NCBI GenBank assembly: GCA_015680685.1
Contig: MNCI01002041.1
Span: 778,368 to 842,367 of the forward strand
Direction: 5' to 3'
Length of the DNA: 64,000 nt
DNA from: Gnetum montanum
Lineage: Eukaryota > Streptophyta > Gnetopsida > Gnetales > Gnetaceae
Positions 1-10,569 of the stretch are shown piece by piece (within the stretch, counting starts at the first letter, position 1; every line of letters starts with the position of its first letter). The notes beneath the pieces were generated by a model. The model was not told the origin of the DNA. It saw only the letters and a program-made list of their open reading frames with translations, and searched no databases. Position numbers and translations under genes: made by a program.

Positions 1-60
1 TACGCGATATTGCATCCCTGCCACCTATAAATAGGTCAACCCCCCCCCCCCACCCCGCGC
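1..60 (+). promoter_or_regulatory. Internal U3-like promoter module upstream of the third ORF
   Basis: A GCGATATTGC-type dyad (3-12) and a perfect TATAAATA (26-33) lie about 500 bp before the ATG of the third ORF. The arrangement copies the dyad-plus-TATA layout of the LTR U3 regions, but the sequence after the TATA box is not LTR R/U5. It runs into a poly-C tract (about 40-51) and a GC dinucleotide run (about 56-66). Promoter activity is inferred. It could instead be a truncated piece of another LTR cut by the window edge. Confidence 0.45.
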
Positions 61-525
61 GCGCGCAACACTTAGCATCATTTTGTCACTCACATGGGGG
101 GAGTTTTTAAAATTTTTCTCTGCAACTTGCGATTGAGTGACCCTTGCTTTTTTCCTCATATCTCGCTTGCTGCTACTCCGATTTTCATTCCATTTGAACC
201 TGCTTAAACCCAAAGTGTTCAGCTTAGTCGTGGGGGAGGGACACCTACCAAAAAGTGCCTAGATTTTTTGAAATTTATCATCTCCCAAAGGACATCAATT
301 AGGGTAATTAACTATAACACTTAGAATAATTGTGCCTAAGAATCATTTAATCCCTAGGTATACCAGGAAACTAAAAAGGAAACCACCTAAGTCACAGGAC
401 TCATTATTACACTCTTTCAGGCACTATCACACGTGATAAAATAAGATCATTAATTACGGCAAGCAGTAAGGTATAACTTAACTTTAAAAATAACCTTACT
501 AACGCTTAACCCCATGTGATTGCAG

Positions 526-2395
526 ATGGCCCTGAAATGTGGACAGCAGGAAGGTCCTACCCAAGGTGGAAGCAAACGAGCTCGGAGAGGTGGAAGACAA
601 GGTCCTTCCGGACAACATGCAGAACAGGAGGAGCAATAATTCAATATTCATCAAGACGAACCTCCTACCGGACGGTCCAGGCAAGTAGAAGGAGGAGCTA
701 CTACAGCGCCTGAACCGGGATAACAACTCATGTTGCCCCAAGATTGTGTTCAGGCGATCCATGAGAAGTCCACATTTGCTGCGGTGATTGTGGAGTTGAA
801 TTTTGAATCATTCACAGAGTTCGCTCCTAAGGTTGTTAGGGATCACCTCAAAGGGTCTCCCTTATGGCCTATCCTCTCTGAAAGTAGTGCCTGGTACCTA
901 GGAGAGATGTACCAATTTTGGTACAATAGGGAGCAAGGCACCACTGTCAATATTTGTGGTGTGACAGTTGACTTCTCTATGCAGGCCATTTCGAAAGTGT
1001 TAAACCTTCCGAATACAGGGCCCCAGGTTGCTCTGTTATCTACCCGTTCAGACCCCNTAAAAAGGATATCGACGTATGCGGCTAGAGGATGTGCAATGTT
1101 GATGGGAAAGGTTAACGCTAACCTACCCCATCTATATTTGATGGAGATCCTGAGGCAGTTTAAGGAATGAAAGACAGGGAAGATGGCGTTGCCTTTTCCT
1201 TGTCTCATCAGAAAGCTTTGCTGACGTGCTGGTATTCAGGGGTACACCAATGACGTTCTCCGAAAAGCCCAGACTGCTTCATATGCTAAATTACTAAAGG
1301 TGCCAGCTCCAAGAAAAAGTACTAGTGAGGAGCTAGGACCTGAATAAGAAGAAGAACATATGGTTGGACCCAGTCAACCTCCAGCCACAAGTCCCAGCCA
1401 ACAACAAGAAGCAGGGCCTAGCACAGGTCAGGATCTGCCACCACTGTTGCAAGACTACAGACCGTCGATGAGCCATCTTAGGGCCATCGCTGAGATGGTC
1501 AGTTGTGGAAGTCATGATGACACAAACCTCTTCTGCGTCATCAATGATACCAGGCAGCCTACTATTTCATTAGATCACACAAAGGGGGAAGTGTCTATTC
1601 AAATAGGAGGAGGGAAAAGTAGATGGTCACAACAGATCTCAGGAAACGCGGCATCTTTCCAGGTGTAGTTAGAAATCAATGAAGGGGCCACAGTGGTGGT
1701 CATGCAATACCAGAATGTCGCGGGAGCTACAAAAGTGGTTGCAGACCACATCAAAGAATCCTTCAATGTACTTGTTGTGCCATTGGCAAATCTCTCAGGA
1801 GCATAGGATGCTCAAACTTTGACCGGAACCTCAATGACTCCTGCGGAACATGAAGATGCACTTGATAGATTGCTTCAAACAGGGCAAGTAAGGATGTCCC
1901 TATTTGACATCCCTCAAGATGTAACAACAATTCAATCAGACCTCATTTCCACAAAGGGGAAGCTAGTCTTAATAGAAGTAAGGGCCGAGCATGCTGAAGT
2001 TGAAGTGTAGAAATTACAAGAGCAGCTCGTGGCCTTACAAGCAACACAGCGGGACCCTCTACAATTTGTTCCCACAGATCAACTAGAAAACTTTAGAACC
2101 GAGCAACTAACAAAATTAATCGCAGAAAATAAGAAGGTGGTGGAAGAAAAGGAGAAGGTTGTTTGGGATGTCTCCGCAGCACAAGCGTAAATCCATGCGC
2201 ATCTTAAGGCACTCAAGGCCTTACAAGAAGAAAACAAGCAGTTGGTTGCAGACAATCTTCGGTTGACCACTGTAGAAAAGCAAAAGAACGTTCTCAATGA
2301 ACATGTTCATCAATTACGAGAATAATTCATCTAGGTCAACCGAGACATGAGCCGTTTAGCCAAATATCACAGTCCACCGCAATGTCTATAAATAA
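526..2395 (+). pseudogene. Third ORF (env-position ORF) of the left gypsy element, broken by stops
   Basis: One reading frame can be followed from the ATG at 526, straight after a splice-acceptor-like TGATTGCAG, to about 2395. It has roughly ten in-frame stops but no frameshift that I can see. The N-terminal part is Gly/Arg/Gln-rich. Around 780-1170 there is a globular region with VNICGVTVDFSMQAISKVL, which resembles the 'putative plant transposon protein' domain often annotated in such elements; this is a family resemblance from memory. The 3' part (about 2080-2330) is Lys/Glu/Leu-rich and heptad-like, so probably coiled coil. A homologous remnant lies in element C (53968-54560). The position downstream of pol is that of the env-like ORF of Athila elements, but I see no signal peptide or membrane span. 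A single N lies at 1057. Confidence 0.65.
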
Positions 2396-3118
2396 GAGGC
2401 AACTCTCCCTTGTTTGACATCAATAGGTTAGATTGTAGCGAAACTCTGTCAGTTTGATCCCTCCAGAGATAGATTATTTTCCAATGTCTGCCCGCAGTGT
2501 GGTGAATGTAATTGTACGACATCCTTTATTCAAGTGTGACGTACTTGGACATGCACATGATCGGCAATAAAGATCGAGATTACTTCATCATTGCAGCATT
2601 CACTTTGTTATTTATTTATTTAATTAATTATTATTTACTACTTTCCTAATTAGTCTCTCTCACCCTTAAACTCACATTAGACGCGGAATGAGTACGACTT
2701 GATTACGAGCATTTAAGTGTGACTACTTGGTAACCCAGTGGCGTACCTAGGATCTGTGCTTGGTAATCCCAGTGGTAGCCGTGCATGAAGTCCAAGATGT
2801 GTACGGATGGTCAAGGAACGAATGCTCATCACACTTAGGCTAGATTAGATTCTCTTACCCTTTCTCTCTTAGTTTAGTTAATATTACTTTCTATTGCCTT
2901 CAAGAGTAGCATTAGATTAGGAACACATCATACACCTCACCCTAGACTAAACCATACATGACAAATATAATACTAGTCCAGGTGGGAAGACAGCGAACTG
3001 CGACCTAAGGATAACTGTCTAGGTGCCACAACTAGTCCGTCTGCGAAGTTCAACCGGATCGCACATGAGAACGCTCGTATTCGTATGGTTGAGTGTAGGG
3101 GTACCTCGCCACTCATCA
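2348..3118 (+). repeat. 3' LTR of the left gypsy element (U3 shortened)
   Basis: TATAAATA at 2387-2394 is followed by the R/U5 sequence shared with elements A and B (an AATAAA-type poly(A) signal near 2566 and the TACCTCGCCACTCATCA terminus). The dyad array is reduced to one or two decayed units (ATATCACAG near 2363). The left boundary is uncertain because the third-ORF frame stays open almost to the TATA box. That suggests a deletion removed the polypurine tract and LTR start. Confidence 0.65.
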
Positions 3119-4080
3119 TTTTTGAACATGCTTCCTTTTTTAGATGAGGTTGCCTTGATTGCAAAATCAATTGCAAGATTAAATTACATGCTTCAAATCC
3201 TCAATGACTACTACAACCATTTTGGTATGTAAGTTAATGTTGATAAGACTAAAATTCTGGTTTGTGGTACTAAAAATAGAAATTACAATTTTTTTTCTTG
3301 TAGAAAAAAAGCTTGATACTTGTAAATCTTATAAATATTTGGGAGTTGAATTTACTAGTAATTATAGTTGGAATACCCTTATTGGTCAAAGGGTTTCAAG
3401 TGGCATGCAAGCTCTATTTGCTCTAAGAAATAATTATGAAAAGAAACAAATTTTGACAAGGGAGATTAGAAGAAAATTTTTTCATAGTCTTGTCTAACCT
3501 GTATTATTATACGAGTATGTTGCATGGGTACATTTTCTTTCCATACATAATTGGAAAAACTTAGATCATGTTCAAAAACAATTTCTTGAATGTGAATTTC
3601 AAGTAAAAATGTAAACTTCTTTTGATATCTTGCTTCTTGATGTTAAACCCCTTTGTCAATTTATTGCTTATAGAGGAAGTCAATTATGCTAAGGAGATAA
3701 TGAATGCTACACAAGGACATGGATGGTTTCATCAAGGAAAATTACGACTTCAATAATGGAATATTATAATGGAGGATCTTCCTTTAAACAAGAAGCTCTT
3801 TCACAAGACTATAAAAGAAAAAGTCTTAGCTAAACTTTAGTTGAACGTGTCAAACATGTTAGGAAAGAAGCATTTTTCTTTACATTCTCTGACAGAAGGT
3901 TTGTTATCTAGTATTCAAAAAAGTGTCTATTCTTAGCTATTCTTATTCATTTAAGGAATCAAATTCTCTTTGTTTAGAAAGCTTGGATCAATTTATGGAG
4001 AAAAAAGTATATATGCAAACTATACAAATAAAGCATTGAAGATAAAAGAACATACCTTTTTATTTTGCTCATCTTTAACT
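3119..4080 (+). pseudogene. LINE (non-LTR) reverse transcriptase fragment
   Basis: The translation reads FLDEVALIAKS then VNVDKTKILV in one frame. After a shift in the T-run near 3290 it continues as SYKYLGVEFTSNYSWN, GQRVSSGMQALFALRNN and, further on, VQKQFLECEFQ. This is the palm-to-thumb part of plant LINE reverse transcriptases (ADD region, then the YLG motif). The catalytic ADD is altered (FLDE). The 5' part is missing because the LTR ends exactly at 3118, so the LTR element probably inserted into this LINE. Several stops and one frameshift make it non-functional. Confidence 0.8.
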
Positions 4081-5204
4081 TATATTTAAATGAATTATAA
4101 TATTAATTGAAATATGTTTATTTTCTTTCAAATTAGCATTCTCTTTGAAACATTATATTAATAATGTTTTCAACAATCTTCAAACTTGTGTTGAGGTTCT
4201 GTAACCGTCCTACTCCTGCTCCGACAAATCTTGTGTAACTTCGTGGATGCAACAAGAAATTCCCCGTTCGAGCTTCCATAATTATTTTTCTGCTATAACG
4301 TTGCATTTTAACCGTTACACGGGCAAAAAACCTGGTAAACATGCAAAGCTCTGCTTTTGGGGTAAAGAGGGATAAAAAACAAAACCAATTTCCATCTCAC
4401 CTCTGCTATGCCAGACCAGTGATGGAAACCCTAGATGGCACGGCACCTGAAGGCAGAGGAAGTTGCTTCACAGTTGATCTGTGATCAGGAAACCAAAAAG
4501 CAGGAGGATGAGGCAGCATTTTGTGTATGAAGCAGTGGAAAAATCAGCATACAATTCTTATGTGGCTTGCATTCTGCTGCAACCCAATGTACCCCATTAT
4601 GCCTCACAGCAACAGGTAAAGGGCAACATTTTGGTGTGCACATCGGCATTAGCAGCAGCAGGAAAAAAAATTGTACCAGTTTCACAGCAAATAGAATAGT
4701 CTTTGCCTCCCCCTCTGCCCCATTTATGATAATGAATACACAGTAGCAGTAGTAGGTAACTGTTTCACTATTCCATTTGCTGGGGGGCTTGGCCCCCACC
4801 ATTTTGACTAACAAAACACTTCACACCGGTATTCATTATCCATGATTCCTCCCACCCACAAAAAAAATGCCCCTCAAAATCTTCTTCAATTCATTTCTCA
4901 TTTCTGCACAGGCCCTCAAAGAAGAAGCAGCAGCAGAAGAAAAAACAGGTACAAATACCCAAGCCCTGCCGGCTGCGATAACACTGCCCCCCTTAATGTT
5001 ACTATGAGCACTCCAAAACGGGAGCAGCAAATGCAGGAAATAAATGCAGATCAGAACCTGATACTGGACCAGGCAAGATTCTAAGACATTTTGGGTTTTC
5101 TGAGGTTCTCCATTAATGCACCAGAGCAGAGTGGTCGAAAGAGCAGCACAGAAAAGAGTTTCTTCGTGTAGCTTTGTCTGAGGAAAGAAAGAAAGAAGGG
5201 GAGT
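4081..5204. other. Intergenic region and presumed promoter of the CASP-like gene
   Basis: No coding region that I can support. The LINE remnant fades out near 4080. From about 4400 the sequence is less AT-rich and probably holds the promoter and distal 5' UTR of the gene starting at 5264. I could not place a convincing TATA box. Short open frames here show no recognisable domain. Confidence 0.4.
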
Positions 5205-5227
5205 CAGAGAGAGAGAGAGAGAGAGAG
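5205..5227 (+). repeat. (GA)n microsatellite in the 5' UTR
   Basis: About ten GA units lie 37-59 bases upstream of the CASP-like start codon, followed by a T/G-rich leader. GA/CT tracts near transcription starts are common in plant genes and can bind GAGA-type (BBR/BPC) factors. A regulatory role here is only possible, not shown. Confidence 0.6.
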
Positions 5228-5263
5228 GTTGAAGGTTTTTGAAGTTTTTGTTGTTGTTGGAGG

Positions 5264-6881
5264 ATGAATTCTTCTTCTTCTTCACACACCCACATAGAGA
5301 TCCCTGATGCAAAGATGATCGGTGATTCAGGCACCATGAGTGGCCCTCTGGTGGCCCATAATAATGGGTCAGGCTACCACGGTAAGCCCTGCTCTGCAAA
5401 AAGAAATCAGCTCGGATTCGACATTGCCAATGCTGTGCTTAGGATTCTGTGCATTGCTTTCTCCTGTGTGGCCCTTGCAGCAATGGCTTCCAATCACCAG
5501 TCTGCAACTATCTCTGTGTTTGGCCTCCAGATCCCTGTCTTCTCCAAGTGGTCTTACTCTGATGCTTTTGAGTAAGCAAGTTTTTCGGTTTTTAATCATA
5601 TGTTTCTAATTTTGTATGTATGAGCTTTAAAAGTTGTTCCCAGCATGGCATTTGCTGTTGTTGCTTCTTTAGTTTATCCAAGTTTCAAGTTTTTCAGGCA
5701 GGTACTACATTTGGGGTTACTGGCTGGGATAGAGCTTTGAAAAAATGAAGTTTTCCTAAGAGCATGACATTCTATGTTTGTGCTTGACAAATTCCTGGTG
5801 TGTTAAAAAAGTTGTTTTACAGGGATGGCGTTTGGTTTAAACAATCCCACATCAATTAACATGATGCTTTGTGGGTTGTATGTTTCAAACATTCAATGTT
5901 GCTTTTGTAAGTCATTGCTGCTGCTGATATATACAGGGTAGATATCAAGTTTTTGTTGTTGGAATCTTTCTGGGAAGCTTAAGCAGTGAGAGAGACATGA
6001 TATTTTGATGTTACTGCGGAGAAAATGAACCTCGTGTGTTTTTAGTTGATGATTTCTTATTTGCAATGCTTGGTTTGCATTTGGTGTTATTTCTACACCT
6101 TAACATGACATTGCATACCAATAAGGATGAACTTTTATGAGCCTGTTTCAAACTTACAATCATAGTTTTCCGTGTCATTGATGCTGTAATTAGTTATGTG
6201 TGAGCAGCTATTGAGAGGTTAAATATTAAGTTGTTACTGGGGATATCCAGGCCAAGCTTAACGGGAGGGAGAGAAGTGATATTTTAATATTTTTATTTTC
6301 TTACTGATGATGAAGATAATGAAAATTTGTAGGTTTTTGTTTTCAGCTTTGATATCCTGAAATTGTGATTACAGAAACATGAGTTGTGTGTGGGTTTTGC
6401 AGGTTCTTGGTGGGAGCATCGGCCGCTGCAGCTGTGCACTCTGTCCTGCAGTTGTTGCTGTGTGCAATGAAGATGATGAAGAGGACACCCACCATTCCAA
6501 CAAGAAACCATGCATGGCTTCTGTTTGCAGGGGATCAGGTCAAACTCCATGTTTCCATTTTTTTCTCTCGATTTACCTCTTGTTTGTAAAAATCCATTTC
6601 CATTTCCGTTTCTGTGAAAGCCTTTTTCTTTACTGACGGCTCATGGAGATTTGTTAGCGTTGCAGATTTTTGCATATGGAATCATGGCAGCAGGATCATC
6701 TGCTGCTGCAGTGACAAACCTGAACAGAACAGGCATCAGACATGCCGATCTCCCCAATCTGTGCAAGCCCCTGCATCGGTTCTGTGACAAGGCCACTGTT
6801 TCCATAGCATTTGCCTTCTTCAGTTTTCTGGTTCTTGAGGGCTCTGTTGTTCTCGATGTTATCTGGCTTTCTAAAAACTAG
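5264..6881 (+). CDS. CASPL: CASP-like protein (DUF588), four-pass membrane protein, 3 exons
   Basis: Exons are 5264-5571, 6403-6538 and 6666-6881, joined by GT-AG introns of 831 and 127 bp. The product is 219 residues, normal for the family. Predicted membrane spans are about 55-77, 104-127, 139-165 and 192-215. The two hallmark residues are present: an Arg in the first span (R60 in AVLRIL) and an Asp in the third (D147 in LLFAGDQIFAYG). The N-terminal 50 residues are Ser/His-rich and cytosolic. Family knowledge: CASPs scaffold Casparian strip membrane domains in the endodermis, and CASP-like proteins form comparable plasma-membrane platforms elsewhere. The motif GDQIFAYG followed by TNLNRTGIRH suggests a specific CASPL subgroup, which I cannot name firmly. 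The start was chosen as the ATG after the GA-rich leader. The gene looks intact. Confidence 0.93.
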
Positions 6882-7320
6882 CTTTGGTTCTCTGTAGGTA
6901 TCTCTCTGTTTTTTCCTGTAGCTTTCCTGTGGAGTGGTTGCTTAATCTGGAAACTGTGAAAAGTAAGCTATGCTGGTTTAAAATCATGGCAGCTGTATGT
7001 ACGACTGTAACCCAAAGGCAGAGATGGAATATAAATTTTCAAAGTGCATTTCTGGTGCTTGGTTTTGTTATAGATTATTTTGTTCTATATCAAGATCCAT
7101 GAGGAATCTTGCTTGACAAATTTAGGACCGCCTTACATGTTAAATGTGGTAAGAGTGCTGCTTATGTTATTACTGCTTGGGAGAGTTCCTAAAATGCCCT
7201 GTTTTTGGGACTACAAACTAATATTTAGGTGTTTTTTTGAAGGGGTCATAATCTGCCATTATTTTTTTGGTCATCTGGGATGATGTTGGTGGGGAGAGCG
7301 TTCACACTATTTTGTAGAAG

Positions 7321-7700
7321 CCGAAAATGAAATAGAAAATTTTAATTTAGTCTTCGTTCACAGAATGGAAAATTCTAATTTAGTTACATCGTTATTCTAA
7401 TTTCACATACAGAATAGAAAATTCAAACTTTGTTCTTTGATTTCTTCCTTATGCTAATTTTAAATACGGAACTAAAAATTCTAATTTGATTCTTTGATTT
7501 AGTCTTTGTTTATGGAATGAAAAATTCTAATTTAGTTTCTTTGTTATGTTAATTTCAACCAGAATAGAAAATTTTAATTTAGTTCTTTGTTATGCTAATT
7601 TCAAATACGGAATGAAAATTTCTAATTTGGTTATGGAAAACTACAAATTCTAATTTACTTTCTATTTTTATTTATTATGCTAATTTCAAAATTCAAATTA
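7321..7700. repeat. Degenerate AT-rich minisatellite
   Basis: A loosely repeated unit of about 50-60 bp built from GAATAGAAAATT, CTAATTTAGTT and TGCTAATTTCAAATACGG recurs six to seven times. It lies some 450 bp after the stop codon of the CASP-like gene. Confidence 0.65.
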
Positions 7701-9630
7701 CTGTATCAGCCCCTGAAAAACATGTTTTATTAATAATAAAAAGCATCAAACACATAGTCCACCATAATAAACAGGGGATGTAACTACCTCCATTCTTACC
7801 TTTTCTTCCTCTACCTAACAAAATTCTTCAAATTTCTCTGCATCTTCATTGAGCCCTCGCCAAAATGTACAGCCGCAGTTGTGATATAAGATGATGAGCT
7901 CTTATTTTGTTCTACTCCTACTCCTAAATTCATTCATTTTCCATATGAAATTAGAAAAGTAAAAAGTTTACTATTACAAAAGTGAGATTTAGTTTTAGCT
8001 ATTTTTGGTATTCAGTATAATATGAAAACAAGTTTATAAGTTTTCATTTGATTTCATTTTCTGCCTAATTTAACAAAAAAGCCTCTTCCCCAAAATCGTT
8101 GTAGTTGTTAAACCATGAACCTTTGCAACTCGTAAATTCTTTGGTCTTGAATCATATATGGAGAAACGGAATGGGATTATGCAATACACTAATTAGGACC
8201 TTATTCAATTAATAGGATGTGACAAAGCATTTGAGAACGAAAATGTTGAACTTGATGCAAAATCAGGCAATTCATCAAATTTAGAAATTGATATAGCAAA
8301 ATAGTGAGATTTGGTTTTTATTTATTTATTTTGCATTTTCTTTGAAATCTGGAATCTGAATAACAATTTAACAAATGCCTGGTGGATGATTTTGACAAAG
8401 GGAAAGTCATAGCTTGCAATTTGCAAAATGTGTGAATCCCAAGTCAACAAGCAAGTTAATTTAAAATTGGACAGATTACATAAGCATGTCTATAATAATA
8501 ATTTTTTGTATTGATTTTTTTAGTTTATTGTAAATTTTTATTTTATTTAAAAAATTAAAATGCTATATTTAAATTTCCACCCGGTAAACTTTATACCCAA
8601 GAAAATACAAAAATACAATGGATATAACTTTTCTTTTATTTATTTTTGTGAATTTAAACCCAATTTTTAGTCTAGTGAAGATTTAGTCAGATTTATAAAA
8701 CTTTGGGTTTGCCTCATTGAATAGTTATCATTTTTCAATCTACAACGGAAACAACTCAGGAGCTATGATTAATTGGGGACTATTTTAATATTCAACATAG
8801 AGGATAAAAAAATAATTTGAAGCATAGAAAGTTCAAAGTGCTTTTGACGTGCTTTGGCTTTACCTTTTTGGTTTTTACTTGCTCAAATGAGATTGTTTCA
8901 AAGCGTAGGATGCATGAACATGCAATAAGTTAATAATGATGATTATTTTGAAACTTTTATATACTTTTAAGTAAAGAATCTTTTTGACTTTTTATTGGAT
9001 ACATACTTGCCAATAATGGAAATTGAATATAGAGAATGGTCTTACTAGGGAGTTGTTTTGTTTGATAAATATTGAAGGTAAGTTGGGAAATTGGTGAAAC
9101 TGGTAGTATTTCAAAAGCTTTAGGAGGATATAGAAGGGAAAAGAAACATTTGTGTTTAAATAGTATTAGGGGAATCTATAGACCTTAATTCAAGGGTAAA
9201 CTATTTATTTATTGTTGATGCACAATTAGCAAATCATGAATTATTTGAGAGTTGCAAGAGGGATGGCTCAAAATTCTTTGTGAAAAATGAATATGCTAAT
9301 TATGTAATATAAATAATGTTAAAGATAAACGCTACAATTTTTTCTTTAGTATTCAACCCATTAAACATAAGTAAGATATTACATTTACAAAAATAGTTAC
9401 ATTTATTCCAAATGTTAACAATTGCAATAATGTTTTCAAAACTTGTGCATTTTTTTGGTAGAATAGATTCAAGGTCTACAATGTACTTTGTTATTTTCTT
9501 TACAAAAACAAGAGTCTAGTTCTCTAGTGGCTTACAAATGGCAATTTTTTTGATGATTTCATTGAAGTATGACCAATGATTAAAATAAACTTGGGGAAAA
9601 GCTTGAATTGGGTTACAAATTACTCCATTA
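7701..9630. other. AT-rich intergenic sequence
   Basis: I see no gene, RNA or recognisable mobile element. It ends at the target-site duplication of element A (TCATT at 9631-9635). Confidence 0.4.
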
Positions 9631-9635
9631 TCATT

Positions 9636-10430
9636 TGATGAGCCGCAATATTGCGAACGTGATATCGCATACGTGATATCGTGTCCTACCTCATTATCTA
9701 TAAATAAGAGGTGGCTTCCCTTGTTCAAGAGGGTAAGACTTAGACCATTAGCCAAACTCTTGTAGTTTTACCATTCTAGAGTTAGAATAATTCTTGTGTG
9801 CCCGCAGTAGGAGTCATAGAGTGAACGGATCTTTATTCAAGTAATTTGTACCTGAGCACACATTTGTGTACGGCAATAAAGACGAACTTTATGATAAACC
9901 TTGCAGCATACAAATTAAGCTAAATAGTAATTAATTATTGTTAAATGTTTAAATGCTTTCCTAGTTAATTAATCTCTCTCTCAACCCTTGACTCTCCTAG
10001 TTAAGTACACTCAGTACGACTGCTTCGAGCATGTGTGTACCGTTTGGTAACCCAATAACGATTAGCGTTTGGTAATCCCAGCAGCGTTGCACTGGTTCAA
10101 GATGTGTACGGCAAGTGGGAACGAACATTGGTGTTAGGAACAATTAGAACTTAGTTAGTAAATAGTTAATGAAAGTTGGTCACTTAGTTCTCCTTCCCTT
10201 CCCCTATTAGCATAAGACATTAAAAAGATAAAAGCTATAAAAATCATATACCTCAAGCTTACTTAACCATACAACCGTGACAATACAAGTAAGTTTGGGA
10301 AGACAGCGATTGATTAACCTTGAGTGTTTCATTAAGGCACGTAAGCACTTAGTCCTTGGAGTTCGACTGGATTGTGCATGAAACGCTCGTATTCGTATGG
10401 TTGAGTGTAGGGGTACCTCGCCACTCATCA
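9636..10430 (+). repeat. 5' LTR of element A
   Basis: Starts TGATGAGCCGCAATATTGCG and ends TACCTCGCCACTCATCA. A short dyad array (9636-9690) precedes TATAAATA at 9699-9706, and a poly(A) signal in GGCAATAAAGACG lies near 9870. It pairs with the 3' LTR at 17194-18006. Confidence 0.93.
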
Positions 10431-10431
10431 T

Positions 10432-10449
10432 TGGCGCCGTTGCCATGGA
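10432..10449 (+). other. Primer-binding site of element A (tRNA-Asp type)
   Basis: TGGCGCCGTTGCCATGGA starts one base after the LTR. It matches the complement of the 3' end of plant tRNA-Asp (TGGCGCCGTTGCCGGGGA) with two mismatches. tRNA-Asp priming is usual for Athila-like elements. Confidence 0.85.
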
Positions 10450-10569
10450 CTTAGTTGTTTGTGCGCTACGTAGAACATAGGAAATCATTCATATCATTGG
10501 GACGCTAGAACGAACCCTTAGGGTTAATCAAGAAAAGATAAGACAACAATAAATCGCACATCGAACAAG

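Larger units (their letters stand above)
1..3118 (+). mobile_element. Left-truncated Athila-like gypsy element (third ORF plus 3' LTR)
   Basis: The 3' part of an LTR retrotransposon enters from the left edge. Visible in order: a promoter-like module, a purine tract (TGGGGGAGGG at 231-240), a splice-acceptor-like TGATTGCAG ending at 525, a long third reading frame (526 to about 2395) and an LTR whose end (TACCTCGCCACTCATCA) matches those of elements A and B. No gag or pol is inside the window. Assignment to the Athila-like group rests on shared LTR sequence with element A, whose RT is Athila-like. The right end at 3118 abuts a LINE fragment. Confidence 0.8.

Noticed and set aside
36-70. Poly-C plus (GC)n run as a functional G-quadruplex or Z-DNA element
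   Set aside because: A mononucleotide run at the window edge that may be a sequencing or repeat artefact. Nothing else supports a role.
4836-5399. 187-codon open frame on the - strand over the CASP-like gene start
   Set aside because: It is antisense to the GA-rich leader and exon 1. Its Ser/Leu-rich runs come from the (GA)n and GAA/TTC repeats. No domain.
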